Source: Closterium sp. Naga37s-1 (taxonomy: Eukaryota > Streptophyta > Zygnematophyceae > Desmidiales > Closteriaceae). Taken from it: DNA of 64,000 bases. Below the pieces are notes generated by a model, which was given only the letters and a program-made list of their open reading frames with translations, was not told the origin of the DNA and did no database searches. The stretch is from the NCBI GenBank assembly GCA_947471745.1, contig CANJKZ010000264.1, positions 441,501-505,500 on the forward strand. The letters run 5' to 3'. The number at the start of each line of letters is the position of its first letter. Position 1 is the stretch's first letter. The position numbers and the translations under genes are program-made. This document shows, piece after piece, positions 23,090 to 34,466 of the stretch.

Positions 23090-23642
23090 CCTCCTTCCCT
23101 CGCCTCCCATCCGCTCCAGTATTCCTCAGCTTCGGCCGCCCACTCCTCCCATCCACCACCACAGCCAAGCCAACCCCATCGCTCTCAACCTCTCCGCCGG
23201 TCCCTCTTCCCCTCTCACCTCCAGTGCTATCATCACATACGAGGCGCTTCTAACTTCACATTCCGCCTCCCTTCACCACTCATCTGCTCCTATATTCCTC
23301 CTTCCTTCACCGCTCATCTGCTCCTACCGGTATATTCCTCAGCTTCGGCCGCCCACTCCTCCCATCCACCTCTACAGCCAGCCCCATCTCTCTCAACCCC
23401 TCCATCTGCGCCCCGCCTCTCACCTCCAGTGCTACTACCACGGGTGAGGCGCTTCTAACTTCATATTCCTCCTTCCGTCACCGCTCATCTGCCCCGATAT
23501 TCCTCAGCTTCGGCCGCCCACTCCTCTCATCCACCTCAACAGCCAGCCCCATCTCTCTCAACCCCTCCATCTGCGCCCCGCCTCTCACCTCCAGTGCTAC
23601 TACCACGGGTGAGGCGCTTCTAACTTCATATTCCGCCTTCCA
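23090..23642 (-). repeat. Tandem copies of the ataxin-10 3' end
   Basis: About three diverged copies of the last ~150 bp of the ataxin-10 coding region (GLREMGLAVEV to RPKLRNIG) plus its stop-proximal flank lie beyond the real stop, near 23096-23240, 23325-23450 and 23490-23640. Shared blocks include CTCAGCTTCGGCCGCCCACT. Confidence 0.85.
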
Positions 23643-26600
23643 TCACCGCTCATCTGCCCCGATATTCCTCAGCTTCGGCCGCCCACTCCTCTCATCCACC
23701 TCAACAGCCAGCCCCATCTCTCTCAACCCCTCCGTCTGCGCCCCACCTCTCACCTCCAGAGCCGCCACGTCAGCAGCGTTCTCGGGGTTGGCTTCTAGAA
23801 GGTTCCGCACGGCCCACAGGCCCCATTCCCTGAGGAGATCGTCGCCCTGTGTGCTGTCGCCTGTCACGCACTGCTGCAGGACTAGGAATAGACCGCTGCT
23901 CATGATGTTGCTGCTGGGGGTGATGGCGGGGGTGGGGTTTCCGGTGGGGTGGGGGTTGCTGCTGCTGTCTTTGGTGGCATCGGTGGCAGTGGCACTGTTA
24001 TCATCAGCAGCAGCAGCAGCAGCAGCAGCAGCACCACCACCACCACCACCACCAACAGCACCACCAGGAGCAGCAGCAATAGCACCACTAGCAGCAGCAG
24101 ATACCGGAATGCTAGGAGCCGTATAGCCCCTCACAGCATCCTGGTATGCCTTGCGCTCATGACCCGCATTTGCAATCACTGCCACCACATCCCTGCGGTA
24201 ACCAGGGTACGGGTTACACCATGGGTACAGAGCGGTTGGGCCTGGTGGAAATGTAGCTGCTGCTGCTGCTCCTATCTCTGGATTTCTGATTGAGCCTGGT
24301 GCTTTGTGGGGGGCATTTGATGCTGCTGCTGTTCCCGTTGCTGTTGTTTCTCTTGTTGCCGTGGCTGCTGCTGATGCAATAGCAGGGGGTCCTAGCCCAT
24401 GCAGCAGGTCGAGCAGGAGCGGAATCAGGTCCGAACCTCCAACCGCTGATAGCAGGTCCGTGCTTGCCGAGCCTGCGACTCCCGAGCCTAGTGGGGCAGG
24501 TTCGGCAGCTGGTACGGGATCCAGGGCTGCGAGGATGCGAAGGCAGTGCAGGGAGAATCGGAGGATGTGGCGTGCTGATGTAGCTTCGTTATGAGGTACC
24601 TCGTTACTAGGCATATGACTAGCATGCCCCACCTGATAACTAGGAGCCAGCAGCATACCCTGGGCCTGAACCCGTACCACAGCTCGTGCGGAATCTCTGC
24701 AAACGGTCAGGAGAAAATTCAAACTTCCCGGGCCCACGAGCGGAAAAGATTCTCCTTGCTCCCTCTTTTTTTGCTCTGCTCCTTTCCCCTCCTTCGCTAC
24801 CTTTCCACCTTTCTCCTCTTTCTCCTCGCTCTCCCCCTTCGCCCCTCCCCCAACCCCAGCTGAAACGCCCTGTGCTTCTGCTACTGCTGCCAGGGCCCCC
24901 CACACCCCCCACAGCAGCCCTGCTTGCTCCCACCTGAACCGCCCCTCATCAAGCTGCTTTAGAGACAAAGAAGCTGCCCCTCCCTTCTCTCCCTCCTCCT
25001 CCCTTTCTTCCTCCTTCCCCCCTGCTCCACATTCCCTGCTCAGCCCAGCAAAAAGAGACTTGAAGAAGCTTCCACGAAGGCACAGGCGCTCCAGGAGCAG
25101 GCTGAGCCAGGGATCTAGAGAGGTGGCGGGGGCATCTGGGGGGAAGAAAGGGGAGGGGGGGGAAAGAAGAAACGGGGAAGTCGGGAAAATAAAGAGGGTT
25201 TGTGAGCTAGCTTGATAGCTCAGGAGCAGGTTGAGCCAGGGATCAAGAGATGTGGGGGGGGCGGCTGGGGGGAGGAAAGAGGAGGGGGAGAATCAGAGGG
25301 ATGGGCGAGGGAGTGCTTTGGTGAGAAGAATGGGCGGACGTACCATGATCGTGTGGGTTCGGCACGAGCCAAGCCCATTCCTCCTCCCTCTCCTCCCACT
25401 CCCCCAACTCTACTCCCTCCTCTTCCTCCTCCGCTTCCCTTCCCCCATCCCCATCCCCATCCCCTCTTCTCCCCCTCTTCCTCCACTTCCCCATCTCTCC
25501 TCTCAAAATCCTGCCCACCACACCAATCCCTTCAGCCGATCCTCCCAAATCCGCTGCTGCTTTCTGATTGGTCCGCACGCACGTGAACAGTACCATGCAC
25601 AGTGCCGACCGCACCCCTGCCGCCCGCCCTGCCGCCCCGCCTGCTGCTGCAATCCGGGAGAAGGTTCCTGGAAAGCACCTGTCCCACACTGCCTGCTGCT
25701 GCTTTCTGCCGCCACCGCAGAAGTTTCCCAGAAGCTGCAGGACGGTTTTGAGTGTGTCTAGATGGTTCACAGGGAGAGGGACGGAGTGGGGGAAACGGGG
25801 GCCAGAAGGGGCAGCAGTGGGGGTGAAGGTGGATAGAGAAGTGGGGTGGGGGAAGGGGGAAGGGCCGATGTGGGGAGGCAAGGGGAGGGGTGGGGAGGTA
25901 GAGAGAGAGGGAGGTATGCCTGGATGGACTGAGTTCAGTTGGCCGTCTGCTGAGGGTTGTTTGCCTTCTGCTGCTTCTGCCACTGCTGCTGCCGCTACTT
26001 TAGGAGCTGTTGCCGGAGATGCTCCTGACATGTCTGTTGCTGCTGACGTGGCAGCAGCTGCTGTTGCTGACGTCGCAGCAGCTGCTTCTGGTGATGTCGC
26101 CTTGTTCTCCGTTTCTCCAAGTCTACCCGCTGAACCTCCCACTTCAGCTATTAACGAAGCCAGAGCGTCTGATAACGAGGATACACTCCCCATCTCTTTC
26201 AATTTAGTCACATCACTCTTACTCACATTACCCCCCGCTTTTGCCTCTCCCCCCACACTTCCTCCCATTATCCCCTTTCCCTGAGAATCTCCCCCATCCT
26301 CCCGACTCCTACCATCCCCTCTAATATGCGCCTTAGTTGCGCGTAATTCCGGAGCCGCATACATGTCGCGGCTCAAAATTAATCTATCCGCGATAGTCGC
26401 CACTAGGTCCACCGCGCCGCACCTCAGGAACGCGTCCTGATTGGCTGCCGAGCCTGCCAGCAGGTTCCGAACCACCCGCAGCGCCTGCAGAAGCGGCCGA
26501 AGCGCGTGCACCGCCCATACGCTACTGCTGGGAGGTTCGGTAGATAACCCATGGGGCCCATCATTTGCGGCGCCGAATGGGGCGCCGTTTGCAGGATCGG

Positions 26601-26916
26601 ACGGCTGTGCTACGCCAGCATCGGCGACATCTGCGGGATGGAAGATTCCGTGAAGCTCTGGGCAGTGTCTGGAGAGCTCGGGCACGACGGCGACCAATCG
26701 GGTGATTGCAATTCTGCTGCCCACAGCTCCAGTGCTGCCGTTACTTCTGCCCGAAGAGCTGCCCGTGAGAGATTCGCTTTCTTCTGTGAGCCAATCGCGC
26801 TCGCGCGATCTGGCAAGGAGATTCGCAAGCGCTTCGGCGAGAGAATCCAACGAGGCTACGTCTCCGCTAGCGAAGCGAGGCGCGAGCGATTCGACTTCGG
26901 TTAGAAGCGATTCCAT
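23643..26916 (-). CDS. ATXN10: Ataxin-10 homologue (ARM-repeat protein)
   Basis: Armadillo-type scaffold protein; in animals it acts in signalling and cytokinesis, in plants its role is little known. Exons: 26916-25344 and 25114-23643; 3045 nt, 1014 residues. The junction CAT-G/AT-CCC restores HDPWLSLLLERLCLRGSFFK. Family signatures: VLQLLGNFCGGGRKQQQAVW, YPGYRRDVVAVIANAGHERK with YQDAVR, and the C-terminal domain LLREWGLWAVRNLLEANPEN. Known family members are near 500 residues; the extra length here is Ala, Gly and Ser-rich insertions, so the core domain is present but split by linkers. The intron contains a partial upstream copy of exon 2's start (about 25212-25250, DPWLNLLL). Upstream lies a divergent gene. 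Confidence 0.9.
25212..25250 (-). repeat. Partial copy of ataxin-10 exon 2 start
   Basis: Encodes DPWLNLLL after an acceptor-like site, duplicating the first codons of the intact exon beginning at 25114. Confidence 0.7.
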
Positions 26917-27691
26917 GTTCAGCTGTAACGTGAGGACGTAGGGCGGAGTAATTTGTCAGCGAGGGCGACTATCGCGGTCAATAGAATGGAATATTACTGC
27001 CCAAACTCGCAAAATGGGTACAAATGCATGCCTGAGAATGAAAGAATGAAGAAAGGAAGAGAAGAGAATAAAGAACAGAAGAGAATGCTACGACATGGTA
27101 TCGTAAAGAAATTGTTTGGTGTGTTATGTAGGCGCTAATTTGTGGGGAAGTGATGCGGGCGAGATCGAGGGTTGAGATTGAGGGTTGAGGGATTCGAGGG
27201 CGTTCGGCGAAACGTTTTCTACATCGTCAGTATTACCGCGGTAAAAAATGTAGCAGGGCGAATCGCCCCAATGTTTGCCATCTTTCGCAAATACCAACCA
27301 TCGTTTCGCGACACCGCCTCAAACTTTTCGCGCGAGGAGCACGTTCCGCGAGATTCCCAACTTTCCCATCCCACACCTCCTTGCCTCAAATTCTCCGCTC
27401 CTGCCAGTCCCCGCTCCATGCCCCCTTTTCTCCCTGAGCCCTTTTTCCGCAGACAAGTGAACAATCCAAGCCCCCCCCCCTCCCCCCCCCAATGAGAGTT
27501 GGAGGACCGAGAAATCTCCTAGCTCAAATCCGACCAGCCATCACCGTCTCTGCACAGTCCGCCACTGCCTGTAACCTCGGCGCGCTCCCCGCGCGCTTTC
27601 CGCGTGCAATCCGCGCACCCTCCGCTTCGCCGTCCTCCATTCCGCGCCTCACCTCCGCCCATCGCGTTCGTTCCTCGAAGCTTCGGTTCCG
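26917..27691. other. Divergent promoter region, ataxin-10 and protease genes
   Basis: Spacer between divergently transcribed genes. A frame starting at 27492 (MRVGGPRN) is open but unsupported. No promoter motif stands out; a poly-C/pyrimidine run lies near 27470-27490. Confidence 0.5.
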
Positions 27692-30600
27692 ATGGACCTC
27701 GCGGTCCGGGCCCAGTGGGCACTGCAGCAGCCAATTAGTTCATGCCACGTTAGCGCATCGTCAGCAGCTCGGCGCAAATCAGAATTTACCAACCGCAGCT
27801 TCGGCGGGAATGGCGGAAGCCCGAGCTTTCTCCTTCTCTCCTGTTGCGCCCGCTTCCCCACGCGGAATTCCTCCGCGCGCGGTCGAAACTCCGCCGCTTC
27901 CGCCGCCCGTCCGCGCGCGGTCGTCGTTCTCCGCGCGGGCAGCCGCCCATTAGCATCTCCGGGCAGAAGAAAAAGAATGTCGGCTGTTGTGACCGCGTCC
28001 ATTGGCGGAGGTTGGGGGTTAGGTATGGGAGAGGCAGGTTCGGCAGTAGGCTCGGCATGGGGCCATGCAGGTTCAGAAAGGGAACCAGCAGGCTGGGTGA
28101 AGGCGAGGGGAAGCACAGTGGCAGCAGCAACTGCTGTCTCGTTGGCAGGAGACGGATCGAATCTGTATAGTGACGTATCAAATTTGGGCGAGCCAATCGT
28201 GGAACAAGACGTGCTGACTCAGCAGCAGCAGGGGGAGATGGAGCAGGGGAAGGGCGGAGCAGCAGCAGCAGCAGCAGCAGGGGTGAGGGGTGCGGTTGAG
28301 AGAGAGAGAGTAGAGGAGGAGAGGTTGAAGAAGGGAGAGAGAGCGTGGAATTGGAGGGGGTATTGGAGCGAATGAGGAGGGCTGTGCGGATAGAGTGCCT
28401 GGCTGAGGGCGCACACGTGCATGTGACAGGTAAGCGTGGCATCTTCAAGCCGCAGTTGACATGTCCCGTTATGACTGGAGTTCCCATCTCTGCTCTCTCT
28501 TCACTCATATCTCTCTCTCCTCCACACCCCCCCACTGCTCCAACTGGCCAATCCCGTGCCGCCAGGTGTGCAGTCGCTGATGGGCATGGAGGGCACGTGG
28601 CAGCTCCTCGTGTCGCTAGCTGGCGGCCGATTCGTGGAGTCGTTTGTCGGGCGGCACATCTGGAGTGTGTCAGGATTCGCTGGCCAATCAGACACCAGCG
28701 AATCTGATACCGAATCCAGTGTTGCATCGACTAGCTCATCCGATATCATATCTGATAGCTTATCAGATAGCTCGTCTGATAGCTTATCGAATGATGCGCT
28801 CGAAGATTCAGTTTGCCGCCCGGAAATCCAATCTACCGTGTGGGACGTGGATACGGCCGGGCGGGTATCTTCGTTGGATCTGGACGACCACGAGGTGTAC
28901 CTGCTCTCTGTGTGGCTGCGCTCGTCTCTTTGGCTGCTGCCGCCCGTCGCCAGCTCAGCACTAGATATAAGAGCAGTGGGCGGCGAAGAGGAGATAGGGG
29001 AAGGAGGATTGGTTGTTGGGATTCCGAATGGCATGAGGATGGAGATTGATGCACACGTGGCAGCTGATGATAGGGTCATCTTGGCGATCAACCTGATTGG
29101 CCGAGAGGTGTGTTCTGGTCATGGTTGCTTTCTGAGGCGCCGTGTATTTCCATTCCCCTTCCCAACTCCGTCCCCCTCCCCACATGTGGGTCTTTAGTCA
29201 CTTTTTTTTCCTTTGCCCCAATTCCAAGCCATCATCCACGGTCATGCATCATCGCCTTCGTCCTACTCCCCTGCAGGTCATCATGTATGTGGCTGTGCAT
29301 CGCTCTGATTGGCTGCCGCGGGTGGCAGTGGTGAAGGCGTACGGGGCACTTGAGACCTTCACCTTCACTCAATGGGCGCCTGTAGCGGTACAGTTGTGGT
29401 GGTATGGTATGGTTGTTGTAGCTGTAGGTATGAATAGCTAGAAACACGGCTGTAGCAGTGGGTGGCAGCCGTGAAGGCCTACGGGGCCCTTGAGACCTTC
29501 ACCTTCACGCAATGGGCGCCTGTAGCGGTATGGATGTAGGAGCAGTAAGGATGCAGAGGTAGCATCAGTACAGCCGTAGCTAGCTGCGTGGCACAGTGCT
29601 GAGCGTCACAGGCTATAATTAAGGGGTGAAGGTGTATGGGGCTCTCGGGACATTCACTTTCACTCAATGGGCGCCTGTAGCGGTATGACAATCACTTACA
29701 ATAGCTTCAATTGGCTCATATGGGCGCCTGTGCACTAAGACGGGGTGCCATCTGCAGCTCATATGGCCGTGTCACTCCCACTTACCTGTTTCGTCTTTCC
29801 TGTTCCTCCTTCCTACCCTCTCTTCCCTTTCCTCCCTCCCCTTTCCTTCCTCCACTTTCCCCAGCCGGACTGCCCGTTCCTGCTGCCCGCTACAGTGCAC
29901 AGGTCAACATCAGCAGGCGCGCAACAATCATTTACATCTGCCCGAACCTCCTTACTGCCTCCCGGCCCTGCCCATATCCTGCTACATGAGAGGGAACCTT
30001 CCGACTCTGAATCCAAGGAAGCTTCTGAGGAACCTTCGCCCTTCTCATTCTCATACGACATGCCGGGGTCCCACACAGTCCCCAGCCCGCTGAGCTGCTT
30101 CCCAGAAGCTTCCTTTGACGAGAGCGCACCGGAAGAGGTTGAGCTGTTTCAGTCCAACAGCGGGCATCTGCTGGTGCGGCCACGAATCAACGGCCAGGAC
30201 GTGGGGTGAGTGATCGGTCGGGGTGTGCGTTTCACAACCCCCTCTCACGTCTTCCTCCCTTTCGCACCACACCACCCACCCCACCAACCACGTGTGATGA
30301 GGCGATTTTTGAGTCGACTCAAAAATCACCACCCACCCCACCAACCAGCTACTTCATCCAGGATTCAGGTGCAACCTGCTTCATCATCGAACCAGCAGCG
30401 GCTAACCGCTTAGCTTAGGACTGTCCTTTTCTGGATGTGTGCACACCGTGACAGTGCCCTGCCCACCGTGACAGTGCCCTGCCCACCACTTTTGAGGCGT
30501 CTCAAAAGTGACTTTTGAAAGTTACGATAACACTTCCAAGCAGTTGTAATTCTCTCCACAGAAAATCCGCAAGAACAGAGACGACTTTTGAGGCGCCTCA

Positions 30601-32229
30601 AAAGTAGGACTGTCCTTTTTCTGGATGTGTGCACACCGTGAGTCGTGACAGTGCGCTGCCCACCATTCACCACCCCTCTCTGTCACATCACATCTCTCTT
30701 CCTTCCCCTTACCACACACACACTACCCTACCTCCAGCTACTTCATTCTGGATTCAGGCGCCAGCTGTTTCACCATCGAGCCGGCTGTAGCAGACGGGCT
30801 AGGCCTGTCCAGCTTCGGGTGTGTGCACACAGTGACAGTGCATGGACCGGCAGAGTGTGCATTCAGACGAGCGGACTCGGTTCAGCTAGGGCCTCTGTCC
30901 ATCAGCAACGCTCTATTCGTTGATGTGAGTGATACAACCAGAGCACATGGGGAGAGTGCACATTCAGATGAGCGGACTTTTTTCGTGCAACTGGGACCGC
31001 CGCTCAAATAGAGCTGGTTGTCTCACTCGCATCAACGAATAGAGCATCGGCGAATGGAGGCGTAACTGGGACCGCTTTCATTCGCCGATGCTCTATTCGT
31101 TGATGCGAGTGAGACAACCAGCTCATACGCATATGGGCTCTATTCATTGATTTGTAGGAATGGGTGGGTGTGTGCACACGGTGACTGTCGATGGGCCAGC
31201 AGACTCTGTCCACGGAGAATGATGTGCATTCAGACGGGCAGACTCTGTTCGATTGAGACCACTTTCTGATGGGCGGTTCAGCTGGGACCGCTTTCATTCG
31301 CCAACACGCTTTGTGTTGATGTGAGTGACGCATCGCACAGAGATGTCCGGTCCGGTCCGGCATCGCACCCCCACCCCCACACAGAGATGTGAAAACCAGT
31401 CATGTCCCGTTTTCCTGAGTGAAGTTTTGAGACGTCTCAAAACTACACTTTTATCATAAGGCATCGCACCCCCACCCCCACACAGAGATGTGAAAACCAG
31501 TCATGTCCCGTTTTCCTGAGTGAAGCTAGTGGTGGGGGGTGGGGAGGGATCTGCAGGGTGGGGTCAGACTTTTGAGAATTCTCAAAGGTCATGTTACATC
31601 TTTCAGTGTGTTTTCTAGAATGTTGAATAATAACCGTGTTGCAGGGTGCACAACTGCGAGGGATCTGCTGGTAGAGGTCATGTTGCAACCAGCAGAGGTC
31701 ATGTTGCAACCAGCAGAGGTCATGTTGCAACCAGCAGAGGTCATGTTGCAACCAGCAGAGGTCATGTTGCAACCAGCAGATCCTTCCCCACTCCCCACCC
31801 TGCGAGGGATCTGCTGTTGCCTTTTGAGGCGCCTCAAAAGTCGTCTCAGTTCACGCGTTTTCTCACAAGTTCTCATAATGTTGCTACTCCCATTATGAAT
31901 CTTGATCCTTGGGATCTGCTGTTGCCTCTTTCGAAGTCTAACCTCAACGACTCGCTTGCTGTCATGATTCATTTGTGGTTTCACACACTGTCACATCCTC
32001 ACACACTCACAACCACACACATTCTCTCACACTCTCACAGGTGGGAGGAGCAGCGCTGGTGCAGGGAGTGAAGCCGGTGGTAGGGATTTGCGGCTATGAC
32101 GTGTTCCGAGACGCAGTTGTGCACGTGCAGGTGAGACAAGCTATATATGCCAAAATATATATATATATAATGTATATGTACATGTACATGTACATGTACA
32201 TGTACATGTATATGTATATGTACATGTAC

Positions 32230-32264
<35 letters not shown>

Positions 32265-32274
32265 CATGTAAAAA

Positions 32275-32336
<62 letters not shown>

Positions 32337-34024
32337 AGGCAGGGGACATGTTTTGGTGAGGCACACGTCAACAGCAATGAGGATACCATGTTGCAGAAAA
32401 GGCATGTTAAGGCTTTTCCACTTCCGTCTTCCTTTTTATCCCTCCGTAACCCCTTGTACCGCACTCCATCCCCCCCATCTGCCACATCTGGATAGGCACG
32501 TGGGAGGAAGGGAACTCTCCGGCTATACAAACCCCAAGAATCACATTCTTACTCGGAAGCAGGCAGCACATTAGCAGGCAGCGCAGAGGATGGCACAGGG
32601 GAAGTGGACAGAGGCGAAACAGGGGCGATGAAATCCGCTAATTCCCTCTTGGATGGGTCAGCAGCAACTGCTCCTGTGCCTCCTGGCGTTGCCATGGCAC
32701 AAAGACGGGGCAGAGGAGGGGCGAGAGGGGGAGGAGGGGCAGCAGGCAGGGCCGGGGGAGGGGTGGCAGTGGTGACTGCTGCTCTGGTTGGAGGCCACCC
32801 CTCTGTGCCTGATCTTGGAGATAAGATCTACTGGGAGGTAGGTGGGGCTACTGGTGGGGAGGTGGCTACTGGTGGGGAGGTGGCTACTGGTGGCCTCTTC
32901 TCCTTGACACGGGAGCAGCAGGGGTAGACATCATATTCAACGCTCTCTCTTTTGCCATCTTATTCCAACTCCTGCCCACCTGTCTCCCCTCTCTTGCCCT
33001 GCGTCTCCCCCTCGCATGCCCCCCACAACCTGCCCTCTCACCCCCATCAGCCTCTGCGAATGCTAGGCAGCGTGCCTCACATCGCAATCTCCTTTCAAGA
33101 GCACTGGGACTCGGCCCCCCACTCCGGCCTCTTCCTTCTCGACACCGGAGCAGCCGGGGTGGACATAATATTCAACGCGCGGGCAGTGGAGCGGTGTCAG
33201 CTGGGGAGGAGGGCCAAAGGGGGGGACAGCTGGCTTAAAGGCATGGGGGGCGCAGGTGGAGGGGGAGGTGGAGGACAGCAAATGACGGTGAGTGTGTGTA
33301 GCCATACCCATAACGCATGGGAGCAGCAGGGGTAGACATGATTTTCAACGCGCGGGCAGTGGAGCGGTGTCAGCTAGGGAGGAGGGCCAAAGGGGGCGAC
33401 AGCTGGCTCAAGGGCATGGGGCGCAGGGGGAGGGGGAGGGGGACAGCAGATGACGGTAAGTGCCCTGAGTGTGTCAGCGTGTGGGAGAGTGTGTGTAGCC
33501 ATACCCTTAAAGCATGGGAGCAGCAGGGGTGGACATAATATTCAACGCTCAGGCAGTTTTTGAGTCGACTCAAAAGCATAGTATTCAACGCTCGGGCAGT
33601 GGAGCACTGTCAGCTAGGGATGGCCCTAAACCTTGAACCTAAACCCTAAACCGGACCCGCCCTCCTTTTTCCCGCTTCTCTCACCCCCCCCTTCTCTGCC
33701 TCTCCCTTTCCCGACTGCTGCAGCTCAAGAACGTGTCGGCGCTTTCCTCCTTAGACTGTCCCCCTTCCATCTCCCAACCTCTCCCCCCCTCCCCCCAACA
33801 TGCAGGTGCGGCAGGGCAACCTGGCAGTGGTGACAGTAGCAGGCCAGCAGCTCAAGAATGTGTCAGCGCTGTTCTCCACAGCAGAACAAGGAGCCTTGGA
33901 GTTGTCGCAGTACACTAGCGGTTTGATATGCCGTAACTTACTTTCCAAGTTTGACTTAGTGATCGACTACCCTGGGCTTCGGGTCGGCCTCATTCCTCGA
34001 TCTTCCCGCATGTCTAAGCTATAG
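27692..34024 (+). CDS. Retropepsin-like aspartic protease, two-domain host gene
   Basis: Plant-type protein with two retropepsin-like (clan AA) units. Firm exons: ..-28429, 28566-29107, 29277-29387, 29865-30205, 30738-30924, 32041-32130, 32496-32837, 33051-33287, 33806-34024. All phases agree. An N-terminal region (LERMRRAVRIEC, then VDTAGRVSSLDLDDHEVYLL) precedes the first active-site motif YFILDSGASCF, its partner VGICGYDVFRDAVV and RLYKPQ. A second unit has LFLLDTGAAGVDIIF and ends ICRNLLSKFDLVIDYPGLRV. Many introns mark it as a host gene, not a retroelement. The 5' end is unresolved: an Arg/Ser-rich frame from 27692 could be an organelle transit peptide, but its frame differs from that of 28300-28429, so an intron or another start (ATG 28372) is needed. 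Introns are full of partial exon copies and palindromes. Confidence 0.75.
29460..29690 (+). repeat. Two downstream copies of the VKAYGALETFTF exon end
   Basis: About 29460-29528 and 29624-29690 repeat the 3' part of exon 29277-29387 (AYGALETFTFTQWAPVA), each ending at a GTATG donor. Confidence 0.85.
30303..30326. repeat. 24-bp perfect palindrome, TCGA centre
   Basis: Longest perfect member of the family (core TTTTGAGTCGACTCAAAA). An identical 20-bp direct repeat, ACCACCCACCCCACCAACCA, flanks it at 30271-30290 and 30327-30346. Confidence 0.92.
30347..30420 (+). repeat. Upstream partial copy of the first active-site exon
   Basis: Encodes YFIQDSGATCFIIEPAAANR, a diverged 5' part of exon 30738-30924, then leaves the exon sequence without a donor. 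Confidence 0.8.
30487..30510. repeat. 24-bp palindrome with one central mismatch (GCGT)
   Basis: Core TTTTGAGGCGTCTCAAAA. With the next palindrome it is bracketed by a direct repeat starting AGGACTGTCC (30417 and 30606). Confidence 0.9.
30584..30605. repeat. 22-bp perfect palindrome, GCGC centre
   Basis: Core TTTTGAGGCGCCTCAAAA. The right-hand flanking repeat (AGGACTGTCC, CTGGATGTGTGCACACCGTG) begins directly after it at 30606. Confidence 0.92.
30940..31330 (+). repeat. Degenerate copies of the first active-site exon end
   Basis: Scrambled pieces recalling FRRADSVQLGPL and NALFVD recur several times after exon 30738-30924, some apparently inverted (the block CTCTATTCGTTGATG and its complement). 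Confidence 0.65.
31423..31444. repeat. 22-bp perfect palindrome, ACGT centre
   Basis: Core TTTTGAGACGTCTCAAAA. An apparently identical 64-bp direct repeat flanks it at 31361-31424 and 31462-31525. Confidence 0.93.
31567..31590. repeat. 24-bp palindrome, AATT centre, one mismatch
   Basis: Core TTTTGAGAATTCTCAAA; the only clear AATT-centred member. GAGGGATCTGC-type sequence occurs on both sides. Confidence 0.85.
31665..31785 (+). repeat. 21-bp tandem repeat, five copies
   Basis: Unit AGAGGTCATGTTGCAACCAGC repeats five times in a protease-gene intron. Confidence 0.92.
31821..31840. repeat. 20-bp perfect palindrome, GCGC centre
   Basis: CTTTTGAGGCGCCTCAAAAG. The repeat GGGATCTGCTGTTGCC lies on both sides (31806-31821 and 31911-31926). 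Confidence 0.9.
32150..32335. repeat. TATATG/TACATG microsatellite
   Basis: Hexamer array (TATATG with TACATG blocks) after the exon ending at 32130; no coding role. Confidence 0.92.
33318..33640 (+). repeat. Downstream partial copies of the second active-site exon
   Basis: 33318-33455 repeats GAAGVDMIFNARAVERCQL to the donor; shorter copies follow at about 33515-33556 and 33582-33620, the latter two separated by a palindrome. Confidence 0.85.
33558..33575. repeat. 18-bp perfect palindrome TTTTGAGTCGACTCAAAA
   Basis: TATTCAACGCTCAGGCAG at 33539-33556 is repeated, with one change, at 33582-33599 on the other side. Confidence 0.93.
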
Positions 34025-34466
34025 ACAGTTGTTTGCACTATTCTTGGTGTAATGACATACTTGGTCTTGTACACTGCTCGGTATTATTTTGTCTGTTCAT
34101 TATCCTATGTACGGTAGCTGTATCATATGATTGACAGCAGACCAATGTAGGAAAGAGAACATACTTTCTGTAGCTAAAAAAGAGAGGGTGCGGTAAATTG
34201 TTCAGAAATGCCATTGTAAGCATGTAGTGATAAACGCTTGCTGTGGACTGAAATGAATCTGGTGGTTTTAGTCTACTAGCAAAAGCTTTATTGATTGCCC
34301 TACAAATGCCAGAGGTACCTGAATATTGACAATGAATGACGTACTGACTTGCCGGACAAAGCGGCAAGCCTGATTAGCAAGATCCTAAGCCGACCGAGCT
34401 ACATTTTTTTCACTACTTCAATCTTAGCGCCAAGTACTACTAAGAATCACTAGGTGTCATGATGAC
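34025..34466. other. Convergent intergenic region
   Basis: 442 bp between the protease and expansin stops. No coding sequence, repeat or RNA gene was recognised. Confidence 0.6.

Larger units (their letters stand above)
22140..23642. other. Convergent intergenic region: AP2 3' flank and ataxin-10 3' repeats
   Basis: The first ~500 bp is probable AP2 3' UTR. The middle (22600-22980) shows nothing recognisable. From about 23090 it is tandem copies of the end of the ataxin-10 gene. Confidence 0.7.

Noticed and set aside
32150-32335. Met-Tyr and His-Ile repeat frames over the TATATG array
   Set aside because: Microsatellite inside an intron; all frames are open because the unit is six bases.
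30738-34024. Retroelement protease for the DSG/DTG motifs
   Set aside because: The motifs are spread over several phased exons of one multi-intron gene, with no reverse transcriptase, integrase or terminal repeats nearby.
34330-34405. tRNA-like stretch on the minus strand (TAGCTCGGTCGGCTTAG)
   Set aside because: The D-arm resembles a tRNA, but there is no GGTTCGAATC-type T-arm and the acceptor stem does not pair.
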